The notes under the pieces were generated by a model. The model made no database searches. It was not told the origin of the DNA and saw only the letters and a list, made by a program, of their open reading frames with translations. This document shows positions 41,575 through 48,982 of a DNA stretch of 64,000 nt, in pieces (the stretch's first letter is position 1; every line of letters begins with the position of its first letter). The DNA comes from Nocardia sp. XZ_19_385. Lineage in GTDB: Bacteria > Actinomycetota > Actinomycetes > Mycobacteriales > Mycobacteriaceae. The stretch is taken from positions 120,907 to 184,906 of the forward strand of contig NZ_JACVEE010000008.1 of assembly GCF_015355755.1 (NCBI RefSeq), written 5' to 3'. The translations under genes were made by a program, and so were the position numbers.

Positions 41575-41656
41575 ACGAGCCTTTCGGTGCGTCCGCGGGC
41601 AGCTGCGCGTAACCACCTAAGGGCGGAGTGAGCGGCGCAAATCCGATACAGCCGTG

Positions 41657-41662
41657 TAGGGT
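41657..41662 (+). promoter_or_regulatory. TAGGGT -10 of the first YfhO gene
   Basis: TAGGGT followed nine nt later by GTG 41672. The flanks (TAGGGTnyGGAACTCGTG, then GGACAGTG) match those before the second YfhO gene almost exactly. No Shine-Dalgarno; a leaderless start is likely. Confidence 0.55.
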
Positions 41663-41671
41663 CTGGAACTC

Positions 41672-43906
41672 GTGGTGGACAGTGGAACTCGCGATCCGCG
41701 AGCGGTGTACAAGTGGGGCGGCATAACCGCCCTCGGCGTAGTCGCGGGCTATATCGCGGTGCTGCTGGCCAACGTCCGGCATTTCTATACCGACGACACC
41801 GAATCCCAGTACGCCCCACTGTGGGTGATGCTGGGCCGGTGGCTGCGCGAGGGCACGCTGCCGACGATGGTGCCCGAGCACTGGATGGCGGGTAACTACA
41901 CCATCGAGGAAGCGGGCCTGCTGAATCCGCCGCAGCTGCTGATCGATTTCATCGCGCCGTCGGTGCCGAACCTCGCGGTGTACGCGACTGTCGTCAAGCT
42001 GATCTTCGCGATCATTCTGGCGCTCGGTGTGTACCGGGTCTGCCTGGTGTACGGGGCGAAAGCGCCGTGGGCGGCCGTCGCCGGTGTCTGTATGCCGTTC
42101 ACCGGCTGGATGCTGTTCTTCGATTCCTCGACCTGGTGGACCGCGCTCACCGGCACCGCCTGGATGGTGCACGCGTGGGCTTCGGGTGTGCGCTACGCCC
42201 GCGGTCAGAGCGGCCCGATCCCGACCTTCGTTTTCCTGTACCTGGCCATCTCGGTGCAGTACGTCTTCCCGGCGGTCGAAGCCGCCATCATGATCGCCGC
42301 GGTCGCCATCGGCGAGTGGGTTTATCAGAAGCAGTGGCTGCCGTCGCTGCGGCTGGCCACGGTGGCGGCGTGCGCGGCACTGGCCGGGCTGGCCACCTAT
42401 CTGCCGAGCGCGCTGTCGGCGAAGTCGACCTGGCGCGGTACCGCGCAGATCAACAACGATCAGCTGCTCACCGTGCCGTGGTCGGAATCGATGAACGCGA
42501 GCCTGCCGAGTACGTTGCCCGCGTTCAACTCCTGGTGGGGTTACGTGCAGCCGATGCCGGTCGTCTACATCGCCTGGTTCCTGATTCCGGGACTGGCTTT
42601 CGTCGACTGGCGCCGGGCCCGCATGCACGTCCGCGAACTCACCGCGCCTGTGCTGTTCACGACGCTGGTGCTGTTCTGGACCGCCGGGCCCGGCACCATC
42701 GGCCCGCTGCGCTGGCCTGCCCGGGTACTGCCGATGGTGGCGCTGGGCCTGCTGATCCTGGTGTGCGTGCTGCTCGGTCGTTTCGCGACCGCGCGAGAGT
42801 GGCGCAACCGGGCCGCCGTGGCCGCGCTGCTGGTCGGATTGCTGTTAGTACGTTCGTATTCCGCCGCGCCGAACCAGCTGATCTGGCATCTGGCCGCCGT
42901 CCTCGTCGTGCTGGTGCTCGGCGCGGGCGCGGTATGGCTCGGCCGCAACCGTGGCTTGTCCGCGGCGGCCGCGTTGGTGCTGATCTCGGTCGCGCCGATC
43001 GCGTTCTGGCAGGTGCAGCACGCGCAGCCGACGCCGCTGGGCTGGAACCTGCCCGAGAACCGCTCGGAGATGAAGGCCGCGTTCCCTGAGTTCGCGGGCA
43101 CCACGCTGCAACTGGGCGACCGCGCGCTGATCCCGCCGGAGGAGCGGAGCCTCGACGGCGCGTATGGGTCGCTGGTGTTCGGCAACTACGCCAAGAACCT
43201 GGAGAAGACCTACGTCAGCGGTTACACCCCGAACGGTCACTTCTGGTTCGGCGAAACGCTGTGCATGCGCTGGGACACCAGCGTCTGCCCCGACGCCTAC
43301 CGTCGCGCCTTCGCGCCCGAACCGAGCACCGGCAAGGCCATCATCGACCTGATGAACATCGACCGGGTGGTGCTGCAGAAGGCGCTGTATCCCGACGCCC
43401 GCAACCAGCCCGCGCCCGTCGGGTGGAAGTTCGTCGACTACCCCGGCCACGAGAAATACATCGACGTGCTCGAACGCGTCGACGGACCGATCTCGGACAA
43501 GAACGGCCGCATCTCCGCGGTCGCCGGCGCCACCGCCACCTCGAAGTCGGAGTCCGACACCGAGAGCCGAGTCCGGGTCAGCTCTGAGACGGGCGGCCAG
43601 GTCGTATTCGCGCGCCTGGCTTGGCCCGGCTACGAGGCCACCCTGAACGGCACCGAGGTCCCGGTCGAGCAGATCGGGAAAACCTTTGCCGCCGTGCACA
43701 TTCCAGCGGGCGCCAAGGACGCCGAGCTGGTGCTGTCGTGGAGCCCGCCGGGCTGGCCGATCGGCGCGGCCGCCGCCCTCTTCGCACTCCTCGACGTCGC
43801 CCTGCTGCAGTGGATCTACCTGCGCGGCAAGCGACGCGAGCAGAACGAGCCCGAAGAACCGCGGCAGCCCAAGGCGGCCGAGCCGGAGCCGGTAGGCGCG
43901 ATCTGA
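41672..43906 (+). CDS. YfhO-family membrane protein (first copy)
   Basis: 744-aa polytopic protein with about 12 helices, a large extracellular C-terminal domain (about 450-700) and a final helix plus charged tail. YfhO proteins are GT-C-like and implicated in attaching sugars to wall polymers or lipids. The early loop HFYTDDTESQYAPLW carries the acidic pair expected near the active site. It is a paralogue of the gene at 48983; both share IGPLRWP, ASLPSTLPAF and DTSVCPDAYRR-type blocks. Next to GtrA (1 bp downstream) and near GT2/aminotransferase genes, pointing to envelope glycan modification. Confidence 0.87.
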   Translation: MVDSGTRDPRAVYKWGGITALGVVAGYIAVLLANVRHFYTDDTESQYAPLWVMLGRWLREGTLPTMVPEHWMAGNYTIEEAGLLNPPQLLIDFIAPSVPNLAVYATVVKLIFAIILALGVYRVCLVYGAKAPWAAVAGVCMPFTGWMLFFDSSTWWTALTGTAWMVHAWASGVRYARGQSGPIPTFVFLYLAISVQYVFPAVEAAIMIAAVAIGEWVYQKQWLPSLRLATVAACAALAGLATYLPSALSAKSTWRGTAQINNDQLLTVPWSESMNASLPSTLPAFNSWWGYVQPMPVVYIAWFLIPGLAFVDWRRARMHVRELTAPVLFTTLVLFWTAGPGTIGPLRWPARVLPMVALGLLILVCVLLGRFATAREWRNRAAVAALLVGLLLVRSYSAAPNQLIWHLAAVLVVLVLGAGAVWLGRNRGLSAAAALVLISVAPIAFWQVQHAQPTPLGWNLPENRSEMKAAFPEFAGTTLQLGDRALIPPEERSLDGAYGSLVFGNYAKNLEKTYVSGYTPNGHFWFGETLCMRWDTSVCPDAYRRAFAPEPSTGKAIIDLMNIDRVVLQKALYPDARNQPAPVGWKFVDYPGHEKYIDVLERVDGPISDKNGRISAVAGATATSKSESDTESRVRVSSETGGQVVFARLAWPGYEATLNGTEVPVEQIGKTFAAVHIPAGAKDAELVLSWSPPGWPIGAAAALFALLDVALLQWIYLRGKRREQNEPEEPRQPKAAEPEPVGAI

Positions 43907-43907
43907 T

Positions 43908-44372
43908 ATGACTGGAGCGGTGAACACGATCGCGACAGACCCCGATCCGGGGCCTCTGCTGCGACTGGTGCGGCGCCAGGAAGTCGCGTTCGCGATGGTC
44001 GGCATCGTCAACACCGGGCTCGGCATGGCGCTGACGGTGATGTGGCTGAAGATCTTCGGCGACCGGGTGCCCGCCGCCCTCGCGCCCGCCGCGGCCTACG
44101 CGGTCAGCATCGTGATCGCCTTCGTGCTGCACCGCACCCTGGTGTTCCGGGTCCGCGGCCACCTGCTGCGCGACTTCCTCGCCTTCTGCGGCGTGAATTC
44201 CGGTGGGCTGCTGATGAACATGGTGCTGTTGCAGGTGGCGGTGTCGGTGCTGCATCTGCCCGACATTCCCTCGGCGGTCGTGGTGATGGGCCTGGTCGCG
44301 GTGCTGAGTTTCTTCGGTCATCGCCACATCTCGTTCCGCCGCAAGCCCGCCCCGGAGCCCGACGCCGCCTGA
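43908..44372 (+). CDS. GtrA-family membrane protein
   Basis: 154 aa, four helices: EVAFAMVGIVNTGLGMALTV, AAAYAVSIVIAFVLHRTLVF, CGVNSGGLLMNMVLLQVAV and VVVMGLVAVLSFFGHRHISF. GtrA-like proteins are thought to flip polyprenyl-phosphate sugars or assist glycosyltransferases. It starts almost directly after the YfhO stop, so the two are cotranscribed. With the GtrB-like GT2 at 47794 this makes a plausible YfhO-GtrA-GT2 glycosylation set. Confidence 0.9.
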   Translation: MTGAVNTIATDPDPGPLLRLVRRQEVAFAMVGIVNTGLGMALTVMWLKIFGDRVPAALAPAAAYAVSIVIAFVLHRTLVFRVRGHLLRDFLAFCGVNSGGLLMNMVLLQVAVSVLHLPDIPSAVVVMGLVAVLSFFGHRHISFRRKPAPEPDAA

Positions 44373-44570
44373 GCACGGCTGGTTTGCCCGACAACAGAAC
44401 GGTTACGCCCTCGCAAGAGGCGTTGACCGTGATACTGCGCGTCGGTAAGGATCGTCAACATCTCGACTGTTTCGATCAACCCCGGCGTGCGGGGTCGAGC
44501 CAGTGGCCCTGCACCGCCATAGATGCCGCTCGCGGCGCGGACGCGGCGGCAAGGCCAGGAGGTCGGCGTG

Positions 44571-45095
44571 ATGATGAGCAGCACTCGTGTACGAAGAGCA
44601 TCGGCCGGATACGCCCTGATAGCGGGCATCGCCGCAGCCGGAATTCTCACGGCGCCGACGGCACACGCCGATCCGCTCTGGCCCGGCGGCCCTGACTTAC
44701 CGGGCGTACCGGCCATCGTTCCGCCACCGCTGGCTCCGCCGGTGGTCGCGCCGTGCACAGCGCCCGGCGCGAAGGTCTGCATGAGCAAGTCCATGAACGA
44801 GGCCTGGTTGATGGAGGACGGCCGGGTGACCTACGGTCCGACGCCGATCTCGCACGGCAGGCCCGGCTATGAGACCCCGCCGGGAGTATTCAAGGTCGCG
44901 TTCAAACGCGAGGACCACTGGAGCACCATGCATCATGTGCCGATGAAGTGGGCCGTCTTCTTCAACGGCGACATCGCCACCCACATCGGGCCGATCGAGG
45001 AACAGTCGCACGGCTGTATCCGGATGGTTCCCGAGGGCGCCGAGAACCTCTACCACCACGTGAACCCCGGCGACATCATCGAAGTCATCGAATAA
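44571..45095 (+). CDS. secreted L,D-transpeptidase (YkuD domain)
   Basis: 174 aa. Signal peptide residues 1-33 end at AHA-D; a Pro-rich linker (40-62) leads to a compact YkuD domain. The active site SHGCIRM (146-152) has the nucleophile Cys149, and TPISHGRPGYETPPGVF is the upstream strand motif. It would form 3-3 peptidoglycan crosslinks or attach wall proteins outside the membrane. The ATG at 44571 has AGGAGGT 7 nt upstream. It lacks the Ig-like domains of the larger mycobacterial Ldt proteins, so it is a minimal version. Confidence 0.9.
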   Translation: MMSSTRVRRASAGYALIAGIAAAGILTAPTAHADPLWPGGPDLPGVPAIVPPPLAPPVVAPCTAPGAKVCMSKSMNEAWLMEDGRVTYGPTPISHGRPGYETPPGVFKVAFKREDHWSTMHHVPMKWAVFFNGDIATHIGPIEEQSHGCIRMVPEGAENLYHHVNPGDIIEVIE

Positions 45096-45228
45096 CCCGC
45101 TCGCGCGCTGATCCGGCCCGTCTCGAGATTCGAGCGGGCCGGATCTCGGTGCGGACCAACCGGATTCACCTGGCATAGTTGTCACCGATGCCGCAGCCGA
45201 TGTCCGACGACTGTCCAGGGGTTTTTTC

Positions 45229-45828
45229 GTGAGCACCAGCCTCATCTACCGCAACCGCACCCTCTACGAGGTGCTGATGCGCGGACTGTACGGCCGGTAC
45301 TACGCCGCCCGCTATCGCGCGGTCGCCGGCTTGATTCCGGCCGGGGCCAGTGTCGCCGACGTCTGCTGCGGGCCCGCGACGCTCTACACCCGGTATCTGC
45401 GGCACAAGCCGGTCGACTACACGGGCTTGGACCTCAACGACGGCTTCATCGCCGACCTCACCAAAGCGGGCGGCCGGGGGATGGTGTGGAACCTGCAATC
45501 GGAAGCCCCACTGCCCGCAGCCGACTACGTGATCATGCAGGCCAGCCTGTACCACTTCTTGCCGGATCCGGCCGACGTGGTCGACCGGATGCTCGCCGCC
45601 GCCCGCACCCAGGTGATCATCGCCGAGCCGATCCGCAATCTCGCGACCAGCGAGAACCGTCTGCTCGCGGCCATCGGCCAGCGGTTCACCAACGCGGGCA
45701 CCGGCGCGCAGGCACACCGGTTCACCGAGGACACCCTCGACGAGTTCTTCTCCCGCTACGCATCGCGCATCGTGCGCAGCGAAGTCATCGCGGGCGGTCG
45801 CGAGAAGCTTTACGTACTGTCCGCCTAG
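45229..45828 (+). CDS. class I SAM-dependent methyltransferase
   Basis: 199 aa. The SAM motif I is VADVCCGPATLYTRYL, motif II TGLDLNDGFI, and the post-II region DYVIMQASLYHFL. Starts at GTG 45229 after an AGGGGTTTTTTC stretch. Similar small methyltransferases are found near polysaccharide genes and modify sugars or lipids; the target here is unknown. It stands 133 bp after the transpeptidase. Confidence 0.82.
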   Translation: MSTSLIYRNRTLYEVLMRGLYGRYYAARYRAVAGLIPAGASVADVCCGPATLYTRYLRHKPVDYTGLDLNDGFIADLTKAGGRGMVWNLQSEAPLPAADYVIMQASLYHFLPDPADVVDRMLAAARTQVIIAEPIRNLATSENRLLAAIGQRFTNAGTGAQAHRFTEDTLDEFFSRYASRIVRSEVIAGGREKLYVLSA

Positions 45829-45991
45829 CCCACATCTGTGGCATTCTCGGGTAGTCAAGACAACCAAATATCGTCAGCGCCAGGTAGGTCGGTGGAGCGT
45901 GCTGGCGTGCTCGTTCGGCTTCGAGCACGGCTGGCCCTCATGCACGGCACAGCTGTACTTCGGGACCGGACTCCGTCTCGAAAGGACAGAA

Positions 45992-46654
45992 ATGCACACC
46001 GACCAATTCGGCCTCGCCGGAGACGATTACACGCCCGATCCCGAAACAGACTCAACGGCCATCGTTGACGGCTTCTTCGACCACATCGCTGCGGCCCGGC
46101 CCGACCTCCCAGCTGATCTGGTCGCCGAGATGCGCTCGCAGCTAAAGGAATTGGAAGCGGCGAACGCGGATCGCATCGTGGACGAACCGGCCCGATACAA
46201 CCTGCGGATGACACTGGCGCTCGTGGTCGCCTACCGCGCATTGCGGTCGCGTCTCGGCCGGGACGAGGCGATAGCCCTGGTCCGCGCCGCCTTCGTGGAA
46301 CCACTCGGTGACCTCGTCCGAGAAAGCACCCTGGCGATGCTCGACACCGCCGAAGACCCTTTCGCGGCCATGGTCGCGGTCTCCAAGGTCCGGGAGGAGC
46401 AGGCTTTCGGCGCGGGCTTCACCTTCGCCCGCCCGGCCGACGACGAGCACCGCTATCACGTGGACATCGTCCGCTGCTTCTATCACGAAGTGCTGGTGGC
46501 ACATTCGGCGCCGGAGCTGACACCGGTGATGTGCGAGTTCGACGCGAACTGGATCGGTGCGATCGACCCGCCTGCCCACCGTTTCCGGTTCGACCGCGCC
46601 ACCACGATCGGGCTCGGCGGTTCGCACTGCCCGTTCTACTTCGAGCGCACCTGA
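45992..46654 (+). CDS. L-2-amino-thiazoline-4-carboxylic acid hydrolase-family protein
   Basis: 220 aa. The C-terminal pattern CEFDANWIGAID...FRFDRATTIGLGGSHCPFYFER (C-x-F-D-x-x-W and a late G-x-x-x-C-x-F) is the ATC-hydrolase family hallmark, with the two cysteines conserved. Founding members open the thiazoline ring in bacterial L-cysteine production from ATC; most homologues are uncharacterised. AAAGGA lies 6 nt before ATG 45992. No partner ATC racemase or carbamoylase is nearby. Convergent with the aminotransferase gene. Confidence 0.75.
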   Translation: MHTDQFGLAGDDYTPDPETDSTAIVDGFFDHIAAARPDLPADLVAEMRSQLKELEAANADRIVDEPARYNLRMTLALVVAYRALRSRLGRDEAIALVRAAFVEPLGDLVRESTLAMLDTAEDPFAAMVAVSKVREEQAFGAGFTFARPADDEHRYHVDIVRCFYHEVLVAHSAPELTPVMCEFDANWIGAIDPPAHRFRFDRATTIGLGGSHCPFYFERT

Positions 46655-46664
46655 GGAGTGCGTG

Positions 46665-47807
46665 CTAGATCGTGAACGCGGTGATCGCGTCCACGACTCG
46701 CGCGATCTGCGCTGTGGCCAGATCCGGCCACAGCGGCAGACGCACCACGGTCGAGGAGAACTCGGCGCTGCGCACACACGGCGCAGGGGTGCGGCCCAGC
46801 TTCAATCCGGCCGGGCTGGAATCCAGCGGCACATAGTGGAACGGCGCCACGATGCCGCGCTCGCGCAGATACGCGATCAGGTCGTCACGGCGTTCCTCGG
46901 TGGGGGTGCGCAGGTAGTACAGGTGTGCGGTGTGCTCGCGATCGGCGGGCACCGTCATCAGCCGGACGTCGTTGCGCGCGGCCCACTCCGGCAGCGCGGC
47001 GGCGTAGGCGTTCCACACCCGGTGCCGTCCGGCCTGGATGGTCTCGAACTCGTCGAGCTGCGCGTCCAGCACGGCCGCGTTCAATTCGCTGGGCAGATAG
47101 CTGGACCCGATGTCCTGCCAGGAGTACTTGTCCACCGCGCCGCGCAGGAAGCGGGCCCGGTCGGTGCCCTTCTCCCGGATGATCTCCGCGCGCGCCATCA
47201 GGATCTCGTCGGTGAGCAGCAGCGCGCCGCCCTCGCCGCAGTGCACGTTCTTGGTGTCGTGGAAACTCAGGGTGCCCAGCGCGCCGATGGTGCCGAGCTT
47301 GCGGCCCTGCCAGCTGCCGCCCAGACCGTGCGCGTTGTCCTCGACGATCGCCAGCCCGTATTGCTGTGCGACGGCGAGCAATCCGGCCATGTCGGCGGCG
47401 ACACCGCCGTAGTGGATGACGACCACGGCTTTGGTGCGCGGCGTCACCGCGGCGGCGACCGACGCCGGATCCAGGTTGCCGGTCTCGATATCGATATCGG
47501 CGAACACACAGGTCGCTCCGCGCAGCGCCATCGAGGTCGCGGTCGAGGTGAACGCGAAACTGGGCACGATCACTTCGTCGTCGGGCCCGAGTTCGAGCAG
47601 CAGCCCGGCCATTTCGAGCGCGGACGTGCACGAGGTGGTCAGCAGCGCGTGCGGGGCCTCGGTGATCGCCTTGAGTTTCGCGGTCGCGGCGGCGGTGAAC
47701 TGCCCGTCGCCGTGGCTGTGGTCGGAGGCCAGGACCGTTTCCAGATTCGCCAGTTCCCGGCGCGCGCGGTAGGGCCGGCTGAAGATGACGCGGTCAGTGC
47801 TCGACAC
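46665..47807 (-). CDS. DegT/DnrJ/EryC1-family sugar aminotransferase (RffA/WecE-like)
   Basis: 380-aa PLP enzyme converting a dTDP-4-keto-6-deoxy sugar to the 4-amino sugar (dTDP-4-amino-4,6-dideoxygalactose type). Key parts are TTSCTSALEMAGLLL, DEVIVPSFAFTSTA, the PLP-stacking VEDNAHGLGG, and Schiff-base K186 in SFHDTKNVHCGEGG. This KNxxCGEGG version is typical of RffA/WecE. It overlaps the upstream GT2 stop by 14 bp, so a nucleotide amino sugar and its transferase are made together, presumably for envelope glycan. Confidence 0.9.
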   Translation of the reverse strand: MSSTDRVIFSRPYRARRELANLETVLASDHSHGDGQFTAAATAKLKAITEAPHALLTTSCTSALEMAGLLLELGPDDEVIVPSFAFTSTATSMALRGATCVFADIDIETGNLDPASVAAAVTPRTKAVVVIHYGGVAADMAGLLAVAQQYGLAIVEDNAHGLGGSWQGRKLGTIGALGTLSFHDTKNVHCGEGGALLLTDEILMARAEIIREKGTDRARFLRGAVDKYSWQDIGSSYLPSELNAAVLDAQLDEFETIQAGRHRVWNAYAAALPEWAARNDVRLMTVPADREHTAHLYYLRTPTEERRDDLIAYLRERGIVAPFHYVPLDSSPAGLKLGRTPAPCVRSAEFSSTVVRLPLWPDLATAQIARVVDAITAFTI

Positions 47808-48873
47808 GATCGTTCCCCCTACTGGCGACAGTGCTGGACAATTCCCGCGCGGTCACAGCTGCGGGGCGCGGTGTCGGCGAATCTACCGTCAGATACAGGG
47901 GTTTGCCTACCAGCACGTGCAAGGCCACACCGAGATACTCGGCGATCAGGCCGAGGGAGAACAGGATCGCGCCGGAGACGAGCAACAGCACCACCATCAG
48001 CGAGGTCCAGCCCTCGGGCGCCCAATTGTCCCTGGTGAGCGCCTCGAAGGCGAAGACGGCGGCCAGCGCGACACCGATCAGCGCGAGGGTGACACCGAGC
48101 AGGCTCACCAGGCGCAGACCGCGGGTTCCGCTGCACAGCACCATCTTCCAGAACAGCGAGAACAGCCGCCGATAGTTGTAGCCGGATTCCTCCCGGCCCT
48201 CGGCGCGCAACGCCACCGGCACCTGCGCGACGGTGCCGACCACCCAGGTCAGCGCCACATCCAGGTACACGCCGTTGGAGGCGACCCCGGCGAGCTGGCG
48301 GCCGATATCGCCGCGGATCAGCCGGAAGCTTTCGAAACGGGTGGAATCGGGGAACGCGAACACCGTGGCCAGCACGATCTTCGCGCCGCGCGAGGTGATG
48401 TTGCGCAGGAAACCGTGCGGGCGGGTGTTGCTCGGCTTCGAATAGACCAGGTCGGCGCGCTCGTTCAGCGCCGCGTCCAGGAAGGCGCCGATGGCGGCGG
48501 GATCGTGCTGGCCGTCCTCGTCCATGGTGACGATCCAGTCGGCGCGTGCGGCGGACATGCCGGCGATGGTCGCGGCGTCCTGGCCGTAGTTGCGGCTGAG
48601 CCAGATGACGCGGACCTGCTCGTAGGTCTGTTCCAGTTCCTGCAGCACCACATCGGAACGGTCCGGGCCGTGGTCGTGCACGAGCACGATCTCGTCGATG
48701 ACATAGGAGGCGCCGCCGGGACTGGTGCTGGGCTGGGTCATCGGATGCAGTTGGGCGACCAGATCGCCGATGGTGTGCTCGCCCCGATAGATCGGCACGA
48801 CCACCGACACAGTGTGCGGCCGGTCCGTACCCGGACGGCCGCCATCGCCATTGTGCTCCGGGAGAATCGGCAT
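47794..48873 (-). CDS. GT2 polyprenol-phosphate glycosyltransferase-like protein
   Basis: 359 aa, with a GT-A N-terminal domain. VSVVVPIYRGEHTIGDLVAQL opens it, and the metal-binding DxD-like motif is in WIVTMDEDGQHDP. Two C-terminal helices (LVSLLGVTLALIGVALAAVF; MVVLLLVSGAILFSLGLIAEYL) match ArnC/GtrB-type enzymes that load a sugar onto undecaprenyl or decaprenyl phosphate. Shares its operon with the aminotransferase; divergent from the second YfhO gene 109 bp away. Confidence 0.9.
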   Translation of the reverse strand: MPILPEHNGDGGRPGTDRPHTVSVVVPIYRGEHTIGDLVAQLHPMTQPSTSPGGASYVIDEIVLVHDHGPDRSDVVLQELEQTYEQVRVIWLSRNYGQDAATIAGMSAARADWIVTMDEDGQHDPAAIGAFLDAALNERADLVYSKPSNTRPHGFLRNITSRGAKIVLATVFAFPDSTRFESFRLIRGDIGRQLAGVASNGVYLDVALTWVVGTVAQVPVALRAEGREESGYNYRRLFSLFWKMVLCSGTRGLRLVSLLGVTLALIGVALAAVFAFEALTRDNWAPEGWTSLMVVLLLVSGAILFSLGLIAEYLGVALHVLVGKPLYLTVDSPTPRPAAVTARELSSTVASRGNDRVEH

Positions 48874-48967
48874 CAGCTGAATCGACTTTCGCTATCGGTG
48901 CATGCCAGCGGCCGAACTCTAACACGGTGCGAGTTCGAGGCTTTCGCCGCTCGTGAGCCCTGCACGG

Positions 48968-48973
48968 TAGGGT
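48968..48973 (+). promoter_or_regulatory. TAGGGT -10 of the second YfhO gene
   Basis: TAGGGTACGGAACTCGTG places GTG 48983 nine nt after the -10, the same as at 41657. Leaderless transcript likely. Confidence 0.55.
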
Positions 48974-48982
48974 ACGGAACTC

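Noticed and set aside
38605..41616. Very long open frame on the minus strand opposite the hydrolase-ligase gene
   Set aside because: Antisense to a gene with clear domain motifs; its composition (His/Asp/Gly/Arg rich, no domain) is the usual shadow of high-G+C coding DNA.
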